Shown: positions 1 through 9,112 of the stretch, in pieces
Numbering within the stretch: position 1 is the stretch's first letter
Layout of the letters: each line of letters starts with the position of its first letter
Assembly (NCBI RefSeq): GCF_004843545.1
Contig: NZ_CP039457.1
Coordinates: 1,454,501-1,518,500, forward strand
DNA: 64,000 nucleotides
Origin: Streptococcus pasteurianus
GTDB taxonomy: Bacteria; Bacillota; Bacilli; Lactobacillales; Streptococcaceae
Direction: 5' to 3'
Notes under the pieces: model-generated
Databases searched by the model: none
The model's input: the letters and a program-made list of their open reading frames with translations, nothing else
What the model was told of the DNA's origin: nothing
Translations under genes and position numbers: made by a program

Positions 1-82
1 GTCATAGTCAACATTATAAATCAAATCCAAGTATTCGTAAATATCCCAGACCTTCCAAAATCAGCTTTACACAGTTTTTTGT

Positions 83-94
83 TATAATGAAAGT
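83..94 (+). promoter_or_regulatory. Extended -10 promoter with almost no leader
   Basis: TATAAT lies at 83-88 and is preceded by TG one base before it, an extended -10. The HD-protein ATG is at 95, only 6 nt after the hexamer, where transcription would be expected to start. No Shine-Dalgarno is present. This suggests a leaderless mRNA (inference). Confidence 0.5.
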
Positions 95-1396
95 ATGAAT
101 GAAAAAGTATTTCGTGACCCTGTTCACAACTATATAACTGTCAATCATCAGATTATTTACGACCTTATCAATAGTAAAGAGTTTCAGCGCCTACGACGAG
201 TCAAACAAGTTTCGACAACTGTTTTTACCTTTCATGGTGCAGAACACAGCCGCTTCTCACACTGTTTAGGTGTTTACGAGATTGCAAGACGTGTGACTGA
301 AATTTTTGATGACAAATTTCCTGATATTTGGAATTCTGATGACAATCTCTTAACGATGGTGGCTGGGCTTTTACATGATGTCGGGCATGGTGCGTATTCA
401 CACACTTTCGAAAAACTCTTTGATACCGACCACGAAGCCGTTACACAAAAGATTATCACCAGTCCAGATACTGAAGTCAATACTATCTTGCGTCGCGTCT
501 CTCCTGATTTTCCAGAAAAAGTCGCTAGTGTTATCAACCACACTTATCATAATAAACAAGTTGTCCAACTCATTTCTAGCCAAATTGACTGTGACCGCAT
601 GGACTACCTTTTGCGCGATTCTTACTATAGCGGCGCTAATTATGGTCAATTTGACTTGAATCGCATTTTACGTGTGATTCGCCCAACTGAAGACGGTATT
701 GTTTTTGAATACAATGGCATGCACGCCGTTGAGGACTATATTGTCAGTCGTTTCCAAATGTATATGCAAGTGTATTTTCACCCTGCTAGTCGCGGAATGG
801 AAGTATTGTTACAAAATCTTTTAAAACGTGCAAAATACCTTTACCAGACTGATACCGATTTCTTTGAAAGAACATCACCAAATCTGATTCCATTTTTAGA
901 AAATCATGCTAACTTAGCTGATTATCTTGCTTTAGATGATGGGGTGATGAATACCTATTTTCAAACTTGGATGACTGCTGAAGATGAGATTTTGGCTGAT
1001 TTGGCAAGCCGTTTTGTTAATCGTAAAGTCTTTAAATCGGTGACTTTCGAAGAATCGTCACGCAAAGAACTCAGTCACCTTGTTGACCTTGTCCAATCTG
1101 TTGGTTTTGATCCTGATTATTACACAGGTATCCATGTCAATTTTGACTTGCCTTATGACATTTACCGTCCTGAAAAAGAAGAACCCAGAACCGAGATTAA
1201 CATGATTCAAAAAGACGGTTCTGTTGTAGAATTATCAACAATTTCACCAATCGTCAAAGCCTTAACTGGTACTATTTATGGCGACCAACGATTCTATTTT
1301 CCAAAAGAAATGCTAGTTGATAACGACCTATTTGCCATTGATAAGAAAGCCTTTATGAGCTATATTTCAAACGAACATTTTGTTTATCATAATTAA
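95..1396 (+). CDS. HD-domain phosphohydrolase (YwfO/dNTPase-like)
   Basis: This 433-residue protein belongs to the HD superfamily related to dGTP triphosphohydrolases and SAMHD1; Bacillus YwfO is the closest named relative I recognise. The metal-binding residues are visible: HSRFSHCLGV around residues 50-60, the HD pair in GLLHDVGHG near 92-100, and a later Asp in DCDRMDYLLRDSYYSG near 165-180. The likely reaction is hydrolysis of a deoxynucleoside triphosphate in the cytoplasm, but the substrate cannot be read from sequence. ATG 95 is the first in-frame start and has no ribosome binding site. The gene stands alone ahead of a HAD phosphatase. Confidence 0.88.
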   Translation: MNEKVFRDPVHNYITVNHQIIYDLINSKEFQRLRRVKQVSTTVFTFHGAEHSRFSHCLGVYEIARRVTEIFDDKFPDIWNSDDNLLTMVAGLLHDVGHGAYSHTFEKLFDTDHEAVTQKIITSPDTEVNTILRRVSPDFPEKVASVINHTYHNKQVVQLISSQIDCDRMDYLLRDSYYSGANYGQFDLNRILRVIRPTEDGIVFEYNGMHAVEDYIVSRFQMYMQVYFHPASRGMEVLLQNLLKRAKYLYQTDTDFFERTSPNLIPFLENHANLADYLALDDGVMNTYFQTWMTAEDEILADLASRFVNRKVFKSVTFEESSRKELSHLVDLVQSVGFDPDYYTGIHVNFDLPYDIYRPEKEEPRTEINMIQKDGSVVELSTISPIVKALTGTIYGDQRFYFPKEMLVDNDLFAIDKKAFMSYISNEHFVYHN

Positions 1397-1531
1397 GTTT
1401 AAGAGCGTATCATGACTTATTTAGCATTGAAAACGTTCCACTTCAGATTTCCTTGTGTTCCCCATGACAAATAAGCCACTTTTTAGTAAGATAGATAGGT
1501 AGAGATTCTTTAGGAAGGGTAAAATAACCTT

Positions 1532-2341
1532 ATGTCTATTAAATTAGTCGCTGTCGATATCGACGGCACACTTTTGACCAATGACCGCAAAGTCACACCT
1601 GAAGTTTTTGAAGCCGTTCAAGATGCTAAAAAACAAGGTGTTAAAGTCATCATTGCTACTGGACGTCCAATTCCAGGCGTTCAAACACTTCTCGATGAAT
1701 TAAACCTGAAAGAATCAGGCGATTATGTCATCACTTTCAATGGTGGTTTAGTCCAAGATACCGCTACTGGTGAGAACATTATCACTGAAACCATGACTTA
1801 CGATGATTATCTTGATATTGAATTCCTTAGCCGTAAGTTAGATGTTCATATGCACGCTATTACCAAAGAAGGTATCTTCACTGCAAACCGCAACATTGGT
1901 AAATACACTGTTCACGAATCAACCTTGGTTAACATGCCAATTTTTTACCGTACTCCAGAAGAAATGGGCGATAAAGAAATTATTAAAATGATGTTTATCG
2001 ATGAACCTGAAATTCTTGATGCTGCAATCGCTAAAATTCCACAAGAATTTTATGACAAATACACCATTGTCAAATCAACCCCATTCTACCTAGAATTCAT
2101 GAACAAAACTGCTAGCAAAGGCAATGCCATTACACACCTTGCCGAAAAAATGGGACTTAGCAAAGACCAAACCATGGCTATTGGCGATGCTGAAAACGAC
2201 CGTGCCATGCTTGAAGCCGTTGGTAACCCTGTTGTCATGGAAAATGGTACACCAGAACTCAAAGAAATCGCTAAATATATTACAAAATCAAATGAAGAAA
2301 GTGGCGTTGCATACGCCCTTAGAGAGTGGGTCTTAAAATAA
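1532..2341 (+). CDS. Cof-type HAD-IIB sugar-phosphatase
   Basis: This 269-residue protein is a haloacid-dehalogenase phosphatase of the Cof/YidA class. Motif I, DIDGTLL, is at residues 9-15 with the nucleophile Asp; motif II is TGRP near 43; motif IV, GDAENDRAML, is near 218-227. The family dephosphorylates sugar phosphates and similar small phosphoesters in the cytoplasm. Its stop codon overlaps the murM-like start by one base (TAATG), so the three genes 1532-4793 probably form one translationally coupled operon. The substrate is unknown. Confidence 0.9.
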   Translation: MSIKLVAVDIDGTLLTNDRKVTPEVFEAVQDAKKQGVKVIIATGRPIPGVQTLLDELNLKESGDYVITFNGGLVQDTATGENIITETMTYDDYLDIEFLSRKLDVHMHAITKEGIFTANRNIGKYTVHESTLVNMPIFYRTPEEMGDKEIIKMMFIDEPEILDAAIAKIPQEFYDKYTIVKSTPFYLEFMNKTASKGNAITHLAEKMGLSKDQTMAIGDAENDRAMLEAVGNPVVMENGTPELKEIAKYITKSNEESGVAYALREWVLK

Positions 2342-3555
2342 TGTATAGCTATAAAATCGGTATTTCTGCGGAAGAACACGATAATTTTGCAAAATCAAGT
2401 AACCAAACAAACCTTTTACAATCATCAAATTGGGCAAAAATTAAAGATAATTGGGATAACGAACGCATTGGTTTCTACAAAGATGATGCCTTAGTTGCTT
2501 CTGCTTCTATCCTTATCAAAGCTTTGCCACTTGGCTTTACCATGCTTTATATCCCTCGTGGACCAATCATGGATTACAGTGACAAAGAGCTCGTTGCTTT
2601 TGTCATAAGCTCACTTAAAAAGTATGGTAAAACAAAACGCTCCCTCTTCATCAAAATGGACCCTGCTTTACTGCTTAAACAATACAAAATCGGTGAAGAA
2701 GTTGATGAAAACAAAGACACACTTACTGCTATTGACAACTTGAAAGCAGCGGGTTGCGAATGGACTGGACGCACAACAACAATTGCTGAAAGTATCCAAC
2801 CTCGTTTCCAAGCAAATGTCTATACCCAAGAAGACATGACAGCAACTTTTCCTAAACACACAAAACGTTTAATGAAAGATGCTATTCACCGTGGTGTCAT
2901 CACTAGCCGTGGTACAATCGATGATGTTAAAGCTTTCGCTGATGTCGTCGCTCTTACTGAAAATCGCAAAGGCGTTGCCCTTCGTAATGAAGATTATTTC
3001 CATAAAATGATGGAAACATATGGTGATGATGCTTATCTACACCTTGCCAAAGTTAACTTGCCAAAACGTCTAGCTGAATACAAAGAACAACTCGCTCAAA
3101 TCGAAAAAGATTTGTCTGAAACTGCTGAACATCAGAAAAAACGTTTGACTAAGTTAACACAACAAAAAAATTCTGTTACAAAATACATTACTGAGTTTGA
3201 AGAATTTGTTGAAAAATATCCAGATGAACTCATCATTGCAGGTATTTTATCTGTATCATTTGGTAATGTCATGGAAATGCTTTATGCTGGTATGAATGAT
3301 GAATTCAAGAAATTCTACCCACAATATTCCCTTTATCCAAAAGTATTTGAAGATGCTTACGCTGACGATATTATTTGGGCAAATATGGGTGGTGTTGAAG
3401 GAACACTTGATGACGGTTTAACTAAATTTAAATCAAACTTCAACCCAACTATTGAAGAATTTATTGGAGAATTTAACATCCCAGTCAATCCATTCCTTTA
3501 CAAACTTTCAAACTTGGCTTACAATATTCGCAAACAAAGGAGAAATAGCCATTAA
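2341..3555 (+). CDS. murM: FemX/MurM-like peptidoglycan branching aminoacyltransferase
   Basis: About 404 residues, the usual length for pneumococcal MurM (roughly 400). These enzymes use aminoacyl-tRNA to add the first residue of the interpeptide bridge to the lysine of lipid II at the inner membrane face. A coiled-coil arm at about residues 235-290 (LPKRLAEYKEQLAQIEKDL and following) splits the GNAT-like domain, the FemABX architecture. I chose ATG 2341 rather than the longer GTG at 2326 because it overlaps the upstream stop codon. A MurN-like paralogue follows with a one-base overlap. Which enzyme adds which residue is inferred from gene order only. Confidence 0.85.
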   Translation: MYSYKIGISAEEHDNFAKSSNQTNLLQSSNWAKIKDNWDNERIGFYKDDALVASASILIKALPLGFTMLYIPRGPIMDYSDKELVAFVISSLKKYGKTKRSLFIKMDPALLLKQYKIGEEVDENKDTLTAIDNLKAAGCEWTGRTTTIAESIQPRFQANVYTQEDMTATFPKHTKRLMKDAIHRGVITSRGTIDDVKAFADVVALTENRKGVALRNEDYFHKMMETYGDDAYLHLAKVNLPKRLAEYKEQLAQIEKDLSETAEHQKKRLTKLTQQKNSVTKYITEFEEFVEKYPDELIIAGILSVSFGNVMEMLYAGMNDEFKKFYPQYSLYPKVFEDAYADDIIWANMGGVEGTLDDGLTKFKSNFNPTIEEFIGEFNIPVNPFLYKLSNLAYNIRKQRRNSH

Positions 3556-4793
3556 TGACCTCTCTTGAGATTATCGAAAAAAAAGTTTTTGAGACTTTTT
3601 GTAACACCGTCTCTTACAAATCGTTTATGCAATCTGTAGAGATGGCGGATTTATTAAAAAAACGTGGGTACCAAGTAGACTATCTTGGACTAAAAGCTGA
3701 AGAGACACTACAAGTTGCTGCTGTTCTCTTTAGCTTGCCAATGACAGGTGGGCTCCACATGGAAATCAATTCTGGCCCTGTTTCACGCGATAAACACTAT
3801 CTGAAACAATTCTACCAAGAACTTCAAAGCTATGCTAAAGAAAATGGAGCTCTTGAATTACTGGTCAAACCTTATGATACCTATCAGCATTTTGACACTA
3901 CTGGTCAGCCAACCGACCAAGAAAACACGGCACTATTAGACGATTTTCTATCACTCGGTTATCAACACGATGGGCTTTTGACTGGTTACCCAGGTGGTGA
4001 GCCTGACTGGCATTATGTCAAAGATTTGACTGACTTAGATGAAAAAACGTTACTAAAATCATTTAGCAAAAAAGGGCGTCCATTGGTCAAAAAAGCTAAG
4101 ACCTTCGGCATCACCTTACGAAAACTTAACCGTGATGAATTGCCGCTTTTCAAGGAAATCACTTCTGCTACATCAGATCGCAGAGATTACGATGATAAAT
4201 CTCTTGATTATTACCAAGATTTCTATGATAGCTTTGGAGATTCTTGTGAATTCATGGTTGCAAGTTTGAATTTTCAAGATTATTTAGCACACCTTGAAAC
4301 TGATAAAGCCAAACTTGACCAACGAATCGAAAAACTCCGAACTGCCATTGAAAATAACAATGTTTCTGAAAAGAAACAAAATCAGCTTCGCGAATTATCC
4401 AGTCAATCTGCGACATTTGACACACGCATGGCAGAAGCTAAAGAATTCATTGGCAAGTACGGTTCACAAAACGTTGTCCTTGCAGGAAGCCTATTTGTTT
4501 ATACCAAACAGGAAGCTGTCTATCTCTTCTCAGGTTCTTACCCTGAGTTCAGTAAATTCTACGCACCTGCCCTGCTTCAAGAATACGTCATGTTAGAAGC
4601 CATAAAACGTGGCATTACAACTTATAATCTTCTTGGCATCACAGGAGAATTTGACGGTTCAGACGGCGTTCTACGCTTTAAACAAAACTACAATGGCTAC
4701 ATTACCCGAAAAATGGGAACTTTCCGTTACTATCCTCATCCACTCAAATACAAATTAATTCATAATCTCAAAAAAATATTGAGACGTCATTAA
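3555..4793 (+). CDS. murN: FemX/MurN-like peptidoglycan branching aminoacyltransferase
   Basis: This 412-residue paralogue of the preceding gene carries the same FemABX fold, with a coiled-coil arm at about residues 235-285 (ETDKAKLDQRIEKLRTAIE region). By analogy with pneumococcal MurN it should add the second residue of the bridge to lipid II. The start overlaps the murM stop, so translation is probably coupled, and a terminator follows directly. The C-terminal stretch IKRGITTYNLLGITGEFDGSDG is typical of the family. The exact amino acid used (Ala or Ser) cannot be read from sequence. Confidence 0.85.
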   Translation: MTSLEIIEKKVFETFCNTVSYKSFMQSVEMADLLKKRGYQVDYLGLKAEETLQVAAVLFSLPMTGGLHMEINSGPVSRDKHYLKQFYQELQSYAKENGALELLVKPYDTYQHFDTTGQPTDQENTALLDDFLSLGYQHDGLLTGYPGGEPDWHYVKDLTDLDEKTLLKSFSKKGRPLVKKAKTFGITLRKLNRDELPLFKEITSATSDRRDYDDKSLDYYQDFYDSFGDSCEFMVASLNFQDYLAHLETDKAKLDQRIEKLRTAIENNNVSEKKQNQLRELSSQSATFDTRMAEAKEFIGKYGSQNVVLAGSLFVYTKQEAVYLFSGSYPEFSKFYAPALLQEYVMLEAIKRGITTYNLLGITGEFDGSDGVLRFKQNYNGYITRKMGTFRYYPHPLKYKLIHNLKKILRRH

Positions 4794-4800
4794 AAATGAC

Positions 4801-4832
4801 ACCTTGGAACCCAAACGTTTCAAGGTTTTTTA
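4801..4832 (+). terminator. Terminator after murMN
   Basis: The inverted arms ACCTTG and CAAGGT (4801-4806 and 4821-4826) are followed by a run of T. It lies 8 bp after the murN stop codon. Confidence 0.75.
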
Positions 4833-4920
4833 TTTGGAACTAAACTTCCAAATTTGTTGTTCTTTACTTTACAAACTATATTTTTTATCACTCAAACCTA
4901 TAACCAAGAAAGAAAGCACA

Positions 4921-4954
4921 AAAAAACCTACCTGTCCTAAGGCAAGTAGGTTTA
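4921..4954 (-). terminator. Terminator after tpiA
   Basis: A hairpin with AAACCTAC and GTAGGTTT arms, followed on the minus strand by a T run, ends the monocistronic tpiA transcript. Confidence 0.75.
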
Positions 4955-4975
4955 AATGACTTCAATGTTTCTTGA

Positions 4976-5734
4976 TTATTTTACAAAGTCAAGAAGAGCA
5001 AGGAAGCTTTCTGGTTGAAGTGATGCACCACCAACAAGGGCACCATCAACGTCTGGGCAAGCCATATAAGCTGCAACATTTTCAGGTTTAACTGAACCAC
5101 CGTATTGAACGCGAACTTTATCAGCTACTACTTGACCGAAGTCTGCTGCAACTGTGTCACGAACAACTTTACACATTTTTTGTGCATCATCTTGACTAGC
5201 TGATTTACCAGTACCAATAGCCCAGATTGGTTCGTACGCGATAACAAGTGAAGAAACTTGTTCTTCTGACAATCCAGCAAGAGCAGCTGAAACTTGTCCA
5301 CCTACGAATTCAGCAGCTTTACCAGCTTCGTAAGTTTCAAGAGTTTCACCACAACAGATGATTGGAAGCATACCGTTAGCAAAGATTGCTTTAGCTTTTT
5401 TGTTGATATCTTCGTCAGTTTCGTGGAAGTATTCACGACGTTCTGAGTGACCGATTACAACGTAGTCAGTTCCCATTTCAGACAATACTTGAGGACTGTT
5501 TTCACCAGTAAAAGCACCAGCGTTTTCAAAGTAACAGTTTTCAGCAGCAACTTTAAGGTTTGAACCTTTAGCTGCAGCAAGAACTGTTGAAAGGTCAAGT
5601 GCAGGAGCTGCAATACCAGCTTCAACAAGTTCTGATGAAGGCAATTTAGAAGCTACTGCTTCAACGAATGCTTTAGCTTCTTCTGGATTTTTGTTCATTT
5701 TCCAGTTACCAGCGATAAATGGTTTACGTGACAT
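4976..5734 (-). CDS. tpiA: Triosephosphate isomerase
   Basis: This 252-residue protein interconverts dihydroxyacetone phosphate and glyceraldehyde 3-phosphate in glycolysis. Family landmarks are visible: N-terminal FIAGNWKMN with the substrate-binding Asn and Lys, the catalytic His in IGHSERR near residue 96, and the catalytic Glu plus flexible loop in [14 protein letters not shown] near 165-180. GAAGAGG lies 8 nt upstream of the ATG. The gene is monocistronic with its own terminator and sits downstream of tuf on the same strand, a common streptococcal order. Confidence 0.98.
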   Translation of the reverse strand: MSRKPFIAGNWKMNKNPEEAKAFVEAVASKLPSSELVEAGIAAPALDLSTVLAAAKGSNLKVAAENCYFENAGAFTGENSPQVLSEMGTDYVVIGHSERREYFHETDEDINKKAKAIFANGMLPIICCGETLETYEAGKAAEFVGGQVSAALAGLSEEQVSSLVIAYEPIWAIGTGKSASQDDAQKMCKVVRDTVAADFGQVVADKVRVQYGGSVKPENVAAYMACPDVDGALVGGASLQPESFLALLDFVK

Positions 5735-5837
5735 TTCACATACCTCTTCTTTTTTTATTTACTCCCCTATTTTATCATATTTTTAGCAGGTTTTAAAGGT
5801 TCGACGGGATTTTTAGCGACAAACCTCAAAGAAATCA

Positions 5838-5866
5838 CAAAAAGAGCCCCTTACGGGACTCTTCCA
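5838..5866 (-). terminator. Terminator after tuf
   Basis: AAGAGTCCC and GGGGCTCTT-type arms with a T run on the minus strand, about 55 bp after the tuf stop codon. Confidence 0.75.
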
Positions 5867-5920
5867 CAATTACTATCTGACTAATAATTGTTATCTGGGA
5901 ACTTAATTAATTAACTAAAA

Positions 5921-7117
5921 TTAAGCTTCGATTTCTGAAACGATACCTGAACCAACAGTACGTCCACCTTCACGGATTGAGAATGTAGTACCTTGTTCAA
6001 CGGCGATTGGGTGAATCAATTCAACGTCGATAGTTACGTTATCACCAGGCATTACCATTTCAGTACCTGCTGGAAGTTCGATTGAACCTGTAACGTCAGT
6101 TGTACGGAAGTAGAATTGTGGACGGTAGTTGTTGAAGAATGGAGTATGACGTCCACCTTCATCTTTAGTAAGGATGTAAACTTCACCTTTGAATTTAGTG
6201 TGTGGGTGAATTGAACCTGGTTTAGCAAGAACTTGACCACGTTCGATTTCATCACGTTGGATACCACGAAGAAGAACACCAACGTTATCCCCTGCAAGAC
6301 CTTCATCAAGTTGTTTACGGAACATTTCAACACCAGTAACAACAGCTTTTTGGATGTCTTCACGGATACCAACGATTTCAACTTCGTCGTTGACCTTAAC
6401 AGTACCACGGTCGATACGTCCTGATGCTACAGTACCACGTCCAGTGATTGAGAATACATCTTCGACTGGAAGAAGCAATGGTTTATCAGTATCACGTTCT
6501 GGTTCTGGAATGTACTCATCTACAGTGTCCATCAATTCCATGATGATATCTTCGTACTGAGTGTCACCTTCAAGAGCTTTAAGAGCTGAACCTTGGATAA
6601 CTGGAAGATCATCACCTGGGAAATCGTATTCTGAAAGAAGGTCACGGATTTCCATTTCAACCAATTCAAGCAATTCTTCGTCATCAACAAGGTCAATTTT
6701 GTTCATGAAGACGATAAGGTATTTAACACCAACTTGACGTGAAAGAAGGATGTGTTCACGAGTTTGTGGCATTGGACCATCTGTTGAAGCTACTACAAGG
6801 ATAGCACCATCCATTTGGGCAGCACCAGTGATCATGTTTTTAACGTAGTCCGCGTGTCCTGGAGCGTCGATGTGAGCATAGTGACGTTTAGCAGTTTCGT
6901 ATTCAACGTGTGCAGTGTTGATTGTGATACCGCGTTCGCGTTCTTCAGGAGCAGCATCGATAGAAGCGTAGTCTTTTGGTTGGTTAACTGCGCTTGGAAG
7001 ACGACGAGCAAGAACTGTTGTAATTGCAGCTGTCAAAGTAGTTTTACCATGGTCAACGTGTCCAATTGTACCAATGTTAACGTGTGGTTTACTACGATCG
7101 TATTTTTCTTTTGCCAT
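5921..7117 (-). CDS. tuf: Elongation factor Tu
   Basis: This 398-residue GTPase delivers aminoacyl-tRNA to the ribosome. The G motifs are intact: [10 protein letters not shown] (G1) near residue 20, DAPGHADYV (G3) near 83, and NKIDLVDD (G4) near 138, with domains II and III following. The start is the [12 protein letters not shown] methionine at 7117, preceded by GGAGG at a normal distance; an upstream in-frame codon six residues earlier is not needed. The codon choice is the uniform, highly biased set of an abundant protein. It is transcribed alone. Confidence 0.98.
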   Translation of the reverse strand: MAKEKYDRSKPHVNIGTIGHVDHGKTTLTAAITTVLARRLPSAVNQPKDYASIDAAPEERERGITINTAHVEYETAKRHYAHIDAPGHADYVKNMITGAAQMDGAILVVASTDGPMPQTREHILLSRQVGVKYLIVFMNKIDLVDDEELLELVEMEIRDLLSEYDFPGDDLPVIQGSALKALEGDTQYEDIIMELMDTVDEYIPEPERDTDKPLLLPVEDVFSITGRGTVASGRIDRGTVKVNDEVEIVGIREDIQKAVVTGVEMFRKQLDEGLAGDNVGVLLRGIQRDEIERGQVLAKPGSIHPHTKFKGEVYILTKDEGGRHTPFFNNYRPQFYFRTTDVTGSIELPAGTEMVMPGDNVTIDVELIHPIAVEQGTTFSIREGGRTVGSGIVSEIEA

Positions 7118-7189
7118 TTGGGTAAAAGCCTCCAATAAAATATATTTTATAGATAGACAGTAGGCAATACAGTCTAACTTTACCCTACT

Positions 7190-7217
7190 ATTTTAACAAA
7201 TTATGCGGGAATTGCAA
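7190..7217 (-). promoter_or_regulatory. tuf promoter
   Basis: On the minus strand TTGCAA (7212-7217) and TAAAAT (7190-7195) are spaced by 16 bp. The leader of about 65 nt contains AGTAGG and CCTACT arms that could pair. Confidence 0.55.
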
Positions 7218-7219
7218 GT

Positions 7220-7692
7220 ATTTTACTATTTTATTTATGATTTCTTTATTTCGTAAGTGTGTGATATGGCTGAATTGTGATGCTCTATCCGATATTCGAA
7301 GGGTACATCTAATCCTTATCTTCAAGTTGGATAAAATGCACACCCAGTCAAAATAACTCCAGAAAAAGTTATCAAGTACCATTTCTGTAATTCTTTAATA
7401 AACGTACGGTTTATCAAATGTAATAGCTACTTCTACAGCTTGTCCAGTCATTTCTGTAATCTTACTAATCTCTTATGTTACTTTCATACTTACTGTCTTA
7501 GCTGAAGCAGTAAAAAGGTTGGGACTTTATAGAGATTCATGTGTATAATTGGAGCTATCAGAATATCTCTTTCTTCTAATCTTTCAATTTGACTAACTGA
7601 CATGGGACGAATTATTGAATAATTTCCCTAATACTCTTCAAAAGGGAACTGATACCATCAATATTTTTAAAACGGTGTGAATAATTGGTTAC
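7220..7692. other. Decayed intergenic region between tuf and ftsW, no intact gene
   Basis: About 470 bp without a convincing gene. Read on the minus strand it contains short peptide-like stretches broken by stops, for example RPMSVSQIERLEERDILIAP at about 7540-7605 and a separate EMTGQAVEVAITFDKPYVY piece at about 7400-7460. These look like remains of one or more coding regions, but I cannot name the family. The stretch is best regarded as a gene graveyard. Confidence 0.4.
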
Positions 7693-7720
7693 AAAAAAAC
7701 TCCCGCAAAGGGGAGGTTTT
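7693..7720 (-). terminator. Terminator abutting ftsW
   Basis: AAAACCTCCCC and GGGAGTTTTTTT arms directly follow the ftsW stop codon (7721-7723) on the minus strand. Confidence 0.75.
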
Positions 7721-9001
7721 CTAATAAAAACTGTCTAAGTCGATAACGTTATCGTTGTATTCTTGTGTTATTTCTTTGTTTTTTAACTCTTCTTCTGCTT
7801 CGCGGATAATTTCTTCTCTTTTTTCATTAGCATCAATATTTAGCACAAAGCCGATAGCAACTGATAAAACCAGCAAGCTATTCCCCCCTTGGGATAAGAA
7901 TGGGAAGGTAACACCAGTTGACGGAATAAGCCCTGAAATGCCTCCGATGTTCACAAAAGTTTGCATGAGCATCATTCCGCCGATGCCAAGAGCAATCATA
8001 GAGTTGAAAGGATTTTTAGCTTTAATCCCCACGTGCATAATACGTAAAATCAAAAAGAATAGCAATGCTAAAATAAGACCCGCACCAATTAAACCAAGTT
8101 CTTCAATGACAATTGAAAAGACAAAGTCTGTCGTTGCTTCGGGTAAGTAACCAGCTTTTTCAATCGAATTTCCCAAACCACGCCCAAACCAGCCACCATT
8201 ACTCATAGCATAATATGAATGTGCTAACTGGTGTCCTGAGTCCGTCAAATCATCAAATGGATTGAAAAAGGCACTGAAACGTTTGGCAACATAACCAAAT
8301 ACTGGTACTTTTTCCATGGTTTTAACCCCGACAACCGCAATCAAACCTAAGAAAGCAGCTGACAAAGCTGTTACGATAGCTAAAATGGCTGAAAACCAAC
8401 GATAACCAACCCCACTAACAGAATACATGATTAAAGCTGTCAAAACGATAATTGCCGCATTTCCAAGGTCAGGTTGGGCAGCAACTAGCAATATCATGAC
8501 TAACGAATAAACACGCCAATCTTTCAAATCGCCCCATTTTCTAGGAAGCCATTTCCGCTTGGTAAGTGCTTGGTAATCATAGGTTTCAATCAATTCTTGA
8601 CGCCTTGCAAAGGTAAATGCCAAAAACCAAACAATGATAATTTTCAAATATTCGGCTGGTTGGAAACTAAGTGGTCCAATGACAATCCAACCATGAGCAC
8701 CATTAACGGTTTTAGTGAAGAAACGCGCAATGAGCAACAAAATGATTTCGACCATCATTGTCATAGTCAGCGTTCGTGAATTTTTTAAGAAGTTTAATTT
8801 TAGTTTATAAATAAAAAGAATGGCAATTAAACTGACTATCCAAAAAAAACCTTGGTTTAATACTGACGCAAATGGATTAAGACCGTATTGGACAAGTGTC
8901 GCACTCGTTGTTGAATAGACAACAATCAACCCAATAACAGACAGAATTAAATATGGCACAAGGATAGAATAATTTAATAAATGCCTTTTATCGATTTTCA
9001 T
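7721..9001 (-). CDS. ftsW: FtsW, septal peptidoglycan glycosyltransferase (SEDS family)
   Basis: About 426 residues with some ten hydrophobic segments. SEDS proteins polymerise lipid II into glycan strands, here at the division septum with a class b PBP. The conserved motifs PAEYLKIIIVWFLAF (near 115-130), AAQPDLGNAAI (near 175) and IGGISGLIPSTGVTFPFLSQGGNS (near 355-380) are visible. I place the start at MKIDKRHLL (9001): AGGGGA sits about 5 nt upstream, inside the longer in-frame extension MYVGES, which would hide that site. The tail is charged and cytoplasmic. The neighbouring ppc is a normal streptococcal partner. Confidence 0.93.
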   Translation of the reverse strand: MKIDKRHLLNYSILVPYLILSVIGLIVVYSTTSATLVQYGLNPFASVLNQGFFWIVSLIAILFIYKLKLNFLKNSRTLTMTMMVEIILLLIARFFTKTVNGAHGWIVIGPLSFQPAEYLKIIIVWFLAFTFARRQELIETYDYQALTKRKWLPRKWGDLKDWRVYSLVMILLVAAQPDLGNAAIIVLTALIMYSVSGVGYRWFSAILAIVTALSAAFLGLIAVVGVKTMEKVPVFGYVAKRFSAFFNPFDDLTDSGHQLAHSYYAMSNGGWFGRGLGNSIEKAGYLPEATTDFVFSIVIEELGLIGAGLILALLFFLILRIMHVGIKAKNPFNSMIALGIGGMMLMQTFVNIGGISGLIPSTGVTFPFLSQGGNSLLVLSVAIGFVLNIDANEKREEIIREAEEELKNKEITQEYNDNVIDLDSFY

Positions 9002-9065
9002 AGATTCCCCTACATACATTCGAGTTTATCATATGCCATTATATCATCTTTCGATTCTAAAAAAA

Positions 9066-9098
9066 AGTAAAAGTCTGAGAAGTTAATCTCAGACTTTC
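9066..9098 (-). terminator. Terminator after ppc
   Basis: Perfect 11-bp arms AAAGTCTGAGA and TCTCAGACTTT, followed on the minus strand by a T-rich run. Confidence 0.8.
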
Positions 9099-9112
9099 AG
9101 AATGTTTTGATA

